DNA of 64,000 bases from Gammaproteobacteria bacterium. Lineage in GTDB: Bacteria > Pseudomonadota > Gammaproteobacteria > Pseudomonadales > Azotimanducaceae. Shown one piece after another: positions 34,302 through 41,934 of the stretch (within the stretch, counting starts at the first letter, position 1; every line of letters begins with the position of its first letter). Below the pieces are notes generated by a model. It worked only from the letters and a program-made list of their open reading frames with translations, was not told the DNA's origin and ran no database searches. The stretch lies in the NCBI GenBank assembly GCA_009846005.1, contig VXYL01000070.1:1-64000 (forward strand), read 5' to 3'. Made by a program: the position numbers and the translations under genes.

Positions 34302-35831
34302 ATGAGCGACTCCACCACCGCACTGTGCCGAAGCGCCGCGCTGCCCGCTTTAGGACTCTCGATATTGGCGTACGCCGCCGGCTGCGAGATGGCGAGAGAG
34401 CAAGGGGCCCAGAGTTCCGCTTCCGCTGAGGAGGCGAACTGGAAACTCGTCGAGGCGTACGTCGAATTGGATACGGCATGGCACCGCCGCGACGCCGAGA
34501 TCAATCGGTCGGACGCCACCGCGGACGAGAAGGAACGGCAGCGCAAGGAGGAACTGGGCGAGCATCCCGACATCGTGCTGGCCGTTGTCGCTGCCAAGGC
34601 GATTGTCGAGAGCGAAGGCGAGCGCGCCGTCGACGCGGCGAAGTTCCTTGTGGAACATCCGGCCGGACTTTCGCCGACTGCGGAGCACGACATTGCGTTC
34701 GGGAATGCGGCGCTCGCGCGCTTGATCGGTCCCGACTGGACGGTGGTGGAGGCATACCACGAAGCTCGGCAGGCATGGCAGGACGACAACGAGTCGCGCC
34801 GGGAAGCAGCCAAGGCGGAGGCCGAGGACGCCGCTTCGGGAGACGGTGCGGGACGCACGGCAGTCAGCGCGGGTTTCAGGCTCGTCCCGCCACCGAACGG
34901 ACTGGAGGCCACAGCCGCGGCCCGCGCGATTCTGGACGTCGGCGACCACGAGAAGGCGCGCGGGGCGGCCGAGTTCCTAGTCGAGCACGGTTTGCGATAC
35001 CCGCAGGCCGTGGTCAAGGCGGCGCGCTGGTTGAGCGCCAACGCGTCGGACTTCGACGACTGGCCGGATCTGCTGATGAGGTTGGCCAGCGCGGCAACGG
35101 CAGGCGGATCCCCGGTCTCCGACGACTTCCTCACCGAGATGGCGACCGAAGCCGATGATCCGTTGGTGCGCGCCACGGCGCGCTACTTCGCGGCAACCGC
35201 GCTAGCCGCCGATGTGAACGACCCGACGACGGCGGCGGCGGATCGGGAAGCCTGTCGGCAGCAGGCCCTTGCCCTGGCGAGTGGCATGAGTACAGGCGTC
35301 GAAGGCGAGGATTTCGTGAAGAAGGTGTCGGTCGACGGCGAAATGGTGGCGCCGACCATGGCCCAGGCCGAGGCCGCCCTTGTGCACGGCATTCGCCACA
35401 CGTTGGTCGGCTCGACGGTGGCGGACGAGAGCGGTCCGCGCTTGGACGGCACCGAGGACAACCTGTCCGCCTACGCCGGAAAGGTCGTCCTGATGGACTT
35501 CTGGGCCACGTGGTGCGGGCCGTGCATCGCTGCCCTGCCCAGGATGCGGGATCTGGCGGACGCGCATCCCGACGAGCGCTTCGAGATCCTCGGAATCAGC
35601 GTCGATGCCGACCTGGAGACGGTGACCGACTTCATGGAAGACGAGCCAATGCCCTGGGCCCACTGGCACGTCGGTGTTGGCAGTGAACTCGGACTGTCTT
35701 GGAACATAGCCGGCTACCCGACCTATGTGGTCGTCGACGCCAAAGGGATGATCCGGTCCCGCGGGCACGACCTCGATGCTGCCATCAAGATCATCGAGGA
35801 AACACTCGGCAGCGAGCCGTCACCGACGTAA
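34302..35831 (+). CDS. Lipoprotein with C-terminal TlpA-like thioredoxin domain
   Basis: A 509-residue protein. The N-terminus ends in a lipobox-like 'LAYAAGC' with Cys28, so it is probably a lipoprotein. Residues about 45-370 are a helical region of unknown type. The last roughly 140 residues are a TlpA/ResA-type thioredoxin fold with the redox pair in 'DFWATWCGPCIAALPRM' near residue 400 and a cis-Pro in 'IAGYPTYVVVD'. It likely acts as an envelope thiol-disulfide reductase. GAGGA lies 9 bases before ATG 34302; GTG 34260 is an alternative start that would lengthen the leader. Confidence 0.8.
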   Translation: MSDSTTALCRSAALPALGLSILAYAAGCEMAREQGAQSSASAEEANWKLVEAYVELDTAWHRRDAEINRSDATADEKERQRKEELGEHPDIVLAVVAAKAIVESEGERAVDAAKFLVEHPAGLSPTAEHDIAFGNAALARLIGPDWTVVEAYHEARQAWQDDNESRREAAKAEAEDAASGDGAGRTAVSAGFRLVPPPNGLEATAAARAILDVGDHEKARGAAEFLVEHGLRYPQAVVKAARWLSANASDFDDWPDLLMRLASAATAGGSPVSDDFLTEMATEADDPLVRATARYFAATALAADVNDPTTAAADREACRQQALALASGMSTGVEGEDFVKKVSVDGEMVAPTMAQAEAALVHGIRHTLVGSTVADESGPRLDGTEDNLSAYAGKVVLMDFWATWCGPCIAALPRMRDLADAHPDERFEILGISVDADLETVTDFMEDEPMPWAHWHVGVGSELGLSWNIAGYPTYVVVDAKGMIRSRGHDLDAAIKIIEETLGSEPSPT

Positions 35832-35849
35832 TGCCATAGCCCTCACCAG

Positions 35850-35877
35850 TTGGCGTATTGGCACCGTCTGATACGAT
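35850..35877 (+). promoter_or_regulatory. Possible sigma-70-type promoter before dctP
   Basis: TTGGCG (35850-35855) and TACGAT (35872-35877) are separated by 16 bases and end 28 bases before the TRAP binding-protein ATG, in the 74-base gap after the preceding gene. Confidence 0.35.
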
Positions 35878-35905
35878 GGCGCGTAGTGCAAGCGGAATCC
35901 CATCC

Positions 35906-37006
35906 ATGCGTCACCTAGCCAGCTTGAGCGTGTTGTTGGCCCTCGTGACCGGTTGCTCCGTCGAACCGGAACCGGGCAGTGGAAACGTCGTTCAGGCACC
36001 CCCAGTGGAGTGGAAACTCGTCACCACCTGGCCGAAGAACCTGCCGGCTTTGGGCACGGCGCCGGAACGGCTCGCCGAGATGCTCGATACGATGTCCGCG
36101 GGACGGTTCAAGATCAAGGTCTACGCGGCGGGCGAACTCGTACCTGCATTCGAGGTCTTCGACGCGGTCGCCGGAGGGACGGCCGATATCGGTCATGGCG
36201 CCGCCTACTACTGGCGCGGCAAGATGCCCATCGCCGCGATGTTCACCACGGCGCCGTTCGGCATGAACGCCCAGGAAATGAACGGCTGGCTGCGGTTCGG
36301 CGGGGGCATGGAACTGTGGCGGGAGCTGTACGCACCGTTCGGGGTGCTGCCCATGGCGACGGGCAACTCCGGCGCGCAGATGGCCGGCTGGTTCAACAAG
36401 GAGATCAACTCGCTGGCCGACATCCAAGGCTTGAAGATGCGCATTCCGGGACTTGGCGGCGCCGTCTTCGCGCGAGCGGGAGGCGTGGCCGAAACCATGC
36501 CCGGCAGCGAGATCTTCACGGCATTGCAAACCGGCGTCATCGATGCCACCGAGTGGATCGGCCCCTACAACGACCTCGCCTTCGGTCTGCAGGAGATCGC
36601 GCGCTACTACTACTACCCGGGTTGGCACGAGCCCAGTGCGACGTTGGAGGCAATCGTCAACATCGAGGCGTGGGAGGCGCTGCCGACAGACCTCCAAGCG
36701 ATGCTCGAGGTCGCCTGCACGGCGGTCAACCAAGAGGTGCTGGACGAATTCACGGCGCGCAACGCCACGGCCCTAAAGGTCCTCGTGGAGGAACACGGCA
36801 TCGAGATCCGTCCCTTGCCGGACGACGTGTTGAAGCGCTTCGCCGAGCTTTCGAACGAAGTCCTTGACGAGGAGGCGCAGGGCAACGAACTGGCCCAGCG
36901 AGTGCTCGATTCGTACCGATCCTTCCTTGCCGATATGCGCGAATACCACGCCATCTCGGAGCAGGCCTACATCAACGCACGCAGCGAAGTGGGAGCAGCC
37001 CTGTAG
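35906..37006 (+). CDS. dctP: TRAP transporter substrate-binding protein (DctP family), lipoprotein
   Basis: A 366-residue binding protein. The leader 'LSVLLALVTGC' gives a lipidation site at Cys17 followed by Ser, which favours outer-membrane sorting. The fold begins 'WKLVTTWPKNLPALGTAPERLAEML' and has 'YAAGELVPAFEVFDAVAGGTADIGH', 'FNKEINSLADIQGLKMRIPGLGG' (conserved Arg) and 'ALQTGVIDATEWIGPYNDLAFGL', typical of the 2-oxo acid/TakP-like group. Its stop TAG comes from the palindromic repeat at 37003. The small and large permease genes are on the other strand at 39176-41024, so the transporter may be split. ATG 35906 was chosen for the signal sequence. Confidence 0.9.
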   Translation: MRHLASLSVLLALVTGCSVEPEPGSGNVVQAPPVEWKLVTTWPKNLPALGTAPERLAEMLDTMSAGRFKIKVYAAGELVPAFEVFDAVAGGTADIGHGAAYYWRGKMPIAAMFTTAPFGMNAQEMNGWLRFGGGMELWRELYAPFGVLPMATGNSGAQMAGWFNKEINSLADIQGLKMRIPGLGGAVFARAGGVAETMPGSEIFTALQTGVIDATEWIGPYNDLAFGLQEIARYYYYPGWHEPSATLEAIVNIEAWEALPTDLQAMLEVACTAVNQEVLDEFTARNATALKVLVEEHGIEIRPLPDDVLKRFAELSNEVLDEEAQGNELAQRVLDSYRSFLADMREYHAISEQAYINARSEVGAAL

Positions 37007-37081
37007 GGGCGACCCTTGTGGTCGCCCGTGCCAGATATCCCGGTTGCCTCGGCACCGGGACGGGACAAGCCCGTCCCCTAC
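37003..37081. repeat. Composite palindromic repeat (module A + reversed module B)
   Basis: Module A 'GTAGGGGCGACCC', TTGT, GGTCGCCCGT (37003-37029) and, after a 25-base spacer, module B reversed ('GGGACGGGACAAGC' then CCGTCCCCTAC, ending 37081). The element begins with GTAGGGG and ends with CCCCTAC, so it has inverted ends. It supplies the stop codon of the gene on the left and runs to the third codon position before the conserved glycosyltransferase sequence on the right. Confidence 0.82.
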
Positions 37082-38319
37082 GCATCCTCTTACTAACGCA
37101 GAACTTCCCGCCGGAGATCGGTGCCAAAGCGGCACGGCTCCATGAACTGGCCACGCGTCTGGCGGCACGCGGCCACGACGTCCGAGTGATCACTGCCCTG
37201 CCGAACTACCCGACCGGGATGGTGTTCGAGGGTTTCCGGGGCAGGCTGCGCGTCGAGGAACAGCTTGAGGGCGTCCGGGTGATCCGTACCTGGCTCAAAC
37301 CGTCCAACTCCGCTCAGCCGTTTCCGCGGCTTGTGAGCTATCTCACGTTTGTCGCATCGAGCCTGCTGCTGGGTGTTCGTGGGACGGGGCGGCGGGACAT
37401 CGTCTTCATCGAAAGCCCACCGCTGTTCCTCGTCCTCGCCGGACTGCTGATGGGTCGCATGGCCAAGGCATGCATTGTGATGAACGTATCCGACATCTGG
37501 CCGGAGACCGCGGTGCGGGCCGGCCTCGAGATGCGAGGAGTCCCGCTTAGGCTGCTGGAACGACTCGAACGCCTGGGCTACGAGAAATCGGATCTCGTGA
37601 CGGCGACGACCCAGAAGGCGAGCGACTCGATCGCGAGCCGGTTCCCGAAAGTGGCGACGGCGGTGATACCGGGCGGGACCGACCTCGAGCTGTTCCGACC
37701 CGAGCGGCGTAGCGAAGACCTGCGTCGGTCGTTGGGCATCGGCGAGGCGGACCACCTGGTGGGGTACTGTGGATTGCACGGACTCTTCCAGGGATTGGAG
37801 ACCGTGATCGGCGCGGCAGAAAAGCTCCGCAACGATCCCCGCATCAAGTTCGTGCTTGCCGGGGACGGGCCGACCAAGCGAACCCTCGTCGAAGTCGCGA
37901 CGGCGGCGCGGCTGGACAATGTCGTCTTCATGGATCCCATGCCGAGGGAGCAGGTCGGCGAGTTGGTCGCGTCGTTCGATGTGGCCCTGGCGCCGTTGGC
38001 TGCCGAGCTGCCCGGAACAATGCCCTCGAAGGTGTACGAGACCCTGGCGTGCGGGGTTCCGCTGGTCGTAACCGAGGGCTCTGAAGCGGCGCGGCTGGTG
38101 ACCGATCATGCGCTCGGCCGCGTGGTTGGGCCGTTGGACGTCGACGCGCTTGCCGGGGCGATTGCGGACCTCCTCGACGAGCCGGCGGAGGTCAACCGAA
38201 TACGGCGGGACGCCCGTCGAATGGCGCAGCGCTACGATCTCGATGAAGTCGCCCGGGGAGCGGAGGCGACGTTCCTTGAGCTAGTTGGAGACACTGTCGG
38301 CGCGCCGCGTACCTACTAA
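37018..38319 (+). CDS. Glycosyltransferase family 4 (WbuB-like), N-terminus inside a repeat
   Basis: A 433-residue GT-B enzyme, probably for exopolysaccharide or LPS. Conserved parts are 'LRILLLTQNFPPEIGAKAARLHELATRLAARGHDV', 'ALPNYPTGMVFEGFRGRL', 'MNVSDIWPETAVRAGL', 'IPGGTDLELFRP' and 'AELPGTMPSKVYETLACGVPLVV' (donor-binding loop). The family normally starts at 'MRILLL'. Here the codon at that place is CTA, the last bases of the palindromic repeat, and the only in-frame start is GTG 37018 within the repeat. About 21 extra N-terminal residues are therefore repeat-encoded. Translation efficiency is uncertain. Its stop overlaps the convergent sulfotransferase stop. Confidence 0.85.
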   Translation: MVARARYPGCLGTGTGQARPLRILLLTQNFPPEIGAKAARLHELATRLAARGHDVRVITALPNYPTGMVFEGFRGRLRVEEQLEGVRVIRTWLKPSNSAQPFPRLVSYLTFVASSLLLGVRGTGRRDIVFIESPPLFLVLAGLLMGRMAKACIVMNVSDIWPETAVRAGLEMRGVPLRLLERLERLGYEKSDLVTATTQKASDSIASRFPKVATAVIPGGTDLELFRPERRSEDLRRSLGIGEADHLVGYCGLHGLFQGLETVIGAAEKLRNDPRIKFVLAGDGPTKRTLVEVATAARLDNVVFMDPMPREQVGELVASFDVALAPLAAELPGTMPSKVYETLACGVPLVVTEGSEAARLVTDHALGRVVGPLDVDALAGAIADLLDEPAEVNRIRRDARRMAQRYDLDEVARGAEATFLELVGDTVGAPRTY

Positions 38320-39170
38320 GCGGTGTCGGCCGGCCCGGGATCCTGGCCGGACGTCGATTCCCGCCGAAGGAACAAGCCCTCGTGTTCCTTCGTCGAAACG
38401 CGCATGACGACCGACCAGCATTCGCGGTGTGCGTCGTCGAGAGTGCTCGCGGAAGTCTCGGAGAGACGAATCTCCTGCCCGCCGGGTGCAGGCGGCTTGA
38501 AGAACACCCGACCGATCGCGGGCGAGTCCTTGATTCGCTGCAGCATCCGGGTCAGTCCCAATCTTCGAAGCGCCACCGCGCTGAGCCAACCGAGTGTTGA
38601 CAGCCACACGAATCGCGCCTGGGTCGATGCGTTCACCGGGTCGGTGGCCACCGTGTCGAATGGGCCGGTGTCGCAGAGCGATGCGAGCTTGGCAAGGACG
38701 CTCGCGGTGTCTTCAACGAGGGTCGTGAAGTCGACCGTGAGGACATCGACCCTGAGCCCGAAGATGTCCTCGAGCATCCCGGGAGTCAGCCGGTCCTGGA
38801 CCACGGCATCCTCGAGGTGCCGAGCACCCCGAAGCGCCGACGGTCGTCCGCGGCTCTTGCGGAATCGCATGGCCGACAGTGCCCGGTCGCGGTGATTCCT
38901 GAGCAGAACCATCATCAGGATCGAAACGCCTTGGTGCTGCAATGCCTGCACACCGGACGTCAGCTTGGGGTCGTGGTAGGCATCGTTCGCGATGTCGCAG
39001 AGTATCCCGCCCGCGACCTTGGCCTGCGCGCGCTCGTAGGCGCGTACCGATCGGTAGTAGGCACCTTCCTTGATATCGGGGAAGGCGTAGTCCGGGTGGG
39101 CGCGCAGGATGCGGTACAGGAAGTCGCTCCCGGATCGACCGGGTCCCACCACGAGCAGGTAGTCGTACAC
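38316..39170 (-). CDS. Sulfotransferase family protein
   Basis: About 284 residues from GTG 39170. 'YLLVVGPGRSGSDFLYRILRAHP' at the N-terminus is the PAPS 5'-phosphosulfate loop, and 'MMVLLRNHRDRALSAMRFRKSRG' near residue 90 is the 3'-phosphate-binding segment (Arg..Ser). It would sulfate a glycan or small molecule in the cytoplasm. The GTG is 5 bases after the dctM stop; ATG 39200 inside dctM is an alternative that adds 10 residues. Next to a convergent glycosyltransferase, it may modify the same surface polymer, an inference. Confidence 0.8.
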   Translation of the reverse strand: MYDYLLVVGPGRSGSDFLYRILRAHPDYAFPDIKEGAYYRSVRAYERAQAKVAGGILCDIANDAYHDPKLTSGVQALQHQGVSILMMVLLRNHRDRALSAMRFRKSRGRPSALRGARHLEDAVVQDRLTPGMLEDIFGLRVDVLTVDFTTLVEDTASVLAKLASLCDTGPFDTVATDPVNASTQARFVWLSTLGWLSAVALRRLGLTRMLQRIKDSPAIGRVFFKPPAPGGQEIRLSETSASTLDDAHRECWSVVMRVSTKEHEGLFLRRESTSGQDPGPADTA

Positions 39171-39175
39171 GACGA

Positions 39176-40546
39176 TCAGTAGAGAACGCCCGGGAGCCAA
39201 GTCGCCAGCTCGGGAACGGCGACCAGCACCAGCATGAGCGCGAGTTGCAGAACGATGAATGGGACGACGCCGCGGTAGATGTCCAGTGTCGTGACCTCCG
39301 CGGGCGCAACGCCGCGCAGGTAGAAGAGCGCGAAGCCGAACGGCGGCGTCAGGAACGATGTCTGCAGGTTGACGGCGATCAATACGCCGAGCCAGACCGG
39401 GTCGAGCCCCATGGCGAGCAGTACCGGCGCCACGATGGGAACGACCACGTAGGTGATCTCGATGAAGTCGAGAATGAAGCCGAGCAGGAAGATGGTCAGC
39501 ATGACGATGATCGTGGCACCCCAGACGCCGCCCGGCATCTCCGCGAACAATCCCTGCACCAGCTCATCGCCGCCGTAGCCTCGGAACACCAGCGAGAATA
39601 CCGACGCCCCGATCAGGATGAAGAAGACCATCGACGTCGTCTTCACGGTTGAGATGCAGATTTCCTTCAAAACCGGGACATTGAGTGACCGGTATGCGGC
39701 GGCCAGAACCAACGCACCCATCGCACCCACGCCCGCGGCTTCCGTCGGCGTGGCAAGCCCGCCGAGTATCGAGCCAAGGACCGAGACAATGAGAATCAGG
39801 GGCGGCAGGAGGCCCCGGAGCAGCAGCCGTAGCGATTTCTGGCCGCCCGTCTCCGCTGCTCTCCCCGGAGCGCGTTTCGGCGCGACTAGCGCGGTGATGG
39901 CGAGATACCCCACATACAACCCCACCAGGACCAGTCCCGGCAGCAGCGCCCCGGCGAACAGGTCGCCGACGGAAACGGTTTTCGGCGAGAAGGCGCCTTG
40001 GCTCAGTTGGGCCTGCTGGTACGCGCCCGAGAGAACATCGCCGAGCAGCACGAGCGCGATGGACGGAGGAATGATCTGTCCCAAGGTGCCCGTTGCGCAG
40101 ATCGTCCCGGTGGCAAGCCTGGGATCGTAGCCATGGCGCAGCATGGTCGGGAGCGCCAGCAAGCCCATGGTTACCACCGTGGCGCCCACGATGCCCGTGC
40201 TGGCGGCCATGAGCATGCCGACGAGGGTGACGGCAATGCCCAGGCCGCCTCGAATGCCACCCATGACGGACGACAGGCTCTCGAGCAGCGTCTCGGCAAT
40301 GCGCGTGCGCTCGAGGGTGACCCCCATGAGCACGAACAGGGGTACGGCGATCAGCGTGTGGTTGGTGACGATTCCGTAGAGCCGGCTGGGCAGGAAACCC
40401 AAATCCCGGAGATCGAAGATGCCGAAGGCGGCGCCCGCGAGAGCGAACAGCAACGCCACGCCGGCGAGCGTCGCCGCCACCGAGTAGCCCGCAAGCAGTG
40501 CCACGAACACCGCGGCGAACAGGATGAGGGGCAGGAACTCAACCAC
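39176..40546 (-). CDS. dctM: TRAP transporter large permease (DctM)
   Basis: A 456-residue inner-membrane protein with about 12 helices. Hallmarks are 'HTLIAVPLFVLMGVTLERTRIAE', 'GATVVTMGLLALPTMLRHGYDPRLATGTICATGTLGQIIPPSI', 'GLATPTEAAGVGAMGALV' and 'NLQTSFLTPPFGFALFYLRGV'. It carries the sodium-driven transport step for a carboxylate-type substrate. The GTG start overlaps the dctQ stop by 8 bases. The matching binding protein is probably the lipoprotein at 35906. Confidence 0.93.
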   Translation of the reverse strand: MVEFLPLILFAAVFVALLAGYSVAATLAGVALLFALAGAAFGIFDLRDLGFLPSRLYGIVTNHTLIAVPLFVLMGVTLERTRIAETLLESLSSVMGGIRGGLGIAVTLVGMLMAASTGIVGATVVTMGLLALPTMLRHGYDPRLATGTICATGTLGQIIPPSIALVLLGDVLSGAYQQAQLSQGAFSPKTVSVGDLFAGALLPGLVLVGLYVGYLAITALVAPKRAPGRAAETGGQKSLRLLLRGLLPPLILIVSVLGSILGGLATPTEAAGVGAMGALVLAAAYRSLNVPVLKEICISTVKTTSMVFFILIGASVFSLVFRGYGGDELVQGLFAEMPGGVWGATIIVMLTIFLLGFILDFIEITYVVVPIVAPVLLAMGLDPVWLGVLIAVNLQTSFLTPPFGFALFYLRGVAPAEVTTLDIYRGVVPFIVLQLALMLVLVAVPELATWLPGVLY

Positions 40547-41024
40547 GGAGTGAACGCAACTCCCGCCACCCGAGGGCGCCCGCCTGCAGGAACAGGAGCA
40601 ACGCCGAGACGGGGATCAGGGTCTTCAGCAGGAACACGGCGGGTACGCCCGCCACCTCCGACGATCCCTCCAAGACGACCCAGGCGCTGATCGTGTAGTC
40701 CCAGCTGAACAACACGATCGCGATGCAAAGCGGCATCAAGAGCAGGATGTGACCGACCCCGTTGACCAGGGCTTGGGTTTGCCGGGAGACCCGCGAGTAG
40801 ATGATGTCGACGCGCACATGGGCATCGTGCTGCAGCGCGTAGGACAAGCCGAGGAGGAATGCCGTGCCATGGAGGTAGACGACGCTTTCCTGTAGAAGGA
40901 TCGTGCCGATTTCGAAGGCGTAGCGAAGCGTCACCACCACGCAGGTGATGCCGACCATGCCGAGGTTGAGCCACGCGACAGTGCGCCCGACGGCGTCGAC
41001 GATCCTGTCGATCCGATCGATCAT
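40539..41024 (-). CDS. dctQ: TRAP transporter small permease (DctQ)
   Basis: A 161-residue protein with four membrane helices. 'MVGITCVVVTLRYAF', 'LQESVVYLHGTAFLLGLSYALQHDAHVRVDIIY' (the DctQ signature with 'DAHVRVD') and 'LKTLIPVSALLLFLQA' are visible. ATG 41024 overlaps the ubiA stop as ATGA, which ties TRAP permease translation to a ubiquinone gene. dctM follows with an overlap. Confidence 0.9.
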   Translation of the reverse strand: MIDRIDRIVDAVGRTVAWLNLGMVGITCVVVTLRYAFEIGTILLQESVVYLHGTAFLLGLSYALQHDAHVRVDIIYSRVSRQTQALVNGVGHILLLMPLCIAIVLFSWDYTISAWVVLEGSSEVAGVPAVFLLKTLIPVSALLLFLQAGALGWRELRSLRG

Positions 41025-41905
41025 CCGTGGCCGGATCCAACCGTGCCGAACTCGGCCACGACGCCCGCGAACACGGCGAATCCCACCCAGACGTTGTTGC
41101 GGAAGGCCCGGAAGCAGGCGTCGCGGTGACGGTTCTTGATCAGACGTTGTTGGAACACGAACAAACCGAGCGCCACGGCCACGCCGAAGTACCAACCGTC
41201 TGCGAAGCCGGCGACTACGCCGACGCCGACCAGCACGCCAACGGTCGCCAACTGCAGTACGCCGATCACCGCACGGTCGGCGCGGCCGAACAGGACGGCC
41301 GTGGACTTGATCCCGACGATGAGGTCGTCGTCGCGGTCCACCATGGCGTACAGCGTGTCGTAGGCGATGATCCACAGAAAGCTCGCCCCGAACAGCAGCC
41401 AGGCGATGACGTTGGTCTCGCCGTTGACCGCGGCGAATGCCATCGGGATTCCCCAGCTGAACGCCACGCCCAACGCGGCCTGAGGCCAATGCGTCCATCG
41501 TTTCAGGAACGGGTAGCCGGCGGCAATGCCCGCGCCGGCCAGGGCGAGCCACCGGGTGGCAATATTGAGGGTCAGTACAACGACCAGGCACAGCGCGGCG
41601 AGGATCGTCAGCAGCGCCAGCGCTTCGCCGAGGGACACCTCGCCCTTCGGAAGTGGACGGTCACGCGTTCGCTCGATATGCCCGTCCACGTTCCGATCAG
41701 CGATATCGTTGACTACGCAGCCGGCGGATCGCGCCAGGAACGTCCCGGCAACGAACGCGGCCAGGATGCCGATCGGCGGCAGACCTTCGGCGGCGATCCA
41801 GAGCGCCGCGAGGGTGGGCCACAGCAAGAGGAGCGTGCCCACCGGCCGATCCACGCGCATCAATCGTGCGATCGCATGGATCTTGCCGGCGGCGCTCACT
41901 CCCAT
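41021..41905 (-). CDS. ubiA: 4-hydroxybenzoate polyprenyltransferase
   Basis: A 294-residue membrane prenyltransferase for ubiquinone synthesis. 'LMRVDRPVGTLLLLWPTLAALW' opens the family fold; the first Asp-rich motif is 'NDIADRNVDGHIERTRDRPLPKG' near residue 68 and the second 'DTLYAMVDRDDDLIVGIKST' near 190. ATG 41905 or GTG 41899 may start it. The usual partner ubiC (chorismate lyase) is absent; instead a symporter gene precedes and TRAP permease genes follow, overlapping by ATGA. Confidence 0.93.
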   Translation of the reverse strand: MGVSAAGKIHAIARLMRVDRPVGTLLLLWPTLAALWIAAEGLPPIGILAAFVAGTFLARSAGCVVNDIADRNVDGHIERTRDRPLPKGEVSLGEALALLTILAALCLVVVLTLNIATRWLALAGAGIAAGYPFLKRWTHWPQAALGVAFSWGIPMAFAAVNGETNVIAWLLFGASFLWIIAYDTLYAMVDRDDDLIVGIKSTAVLFGRADRAVIGVLQLATVGVLVGVGVVAGFADGWYFGVAVALGLFVFQQRLIKNRHRDACFRAFRNNVWVGFAVFAGVVAEFGTVGSGHG

Positions 41906-41934
41906 TGGCGAATGGACGAACGCCTTGAGCGGGC

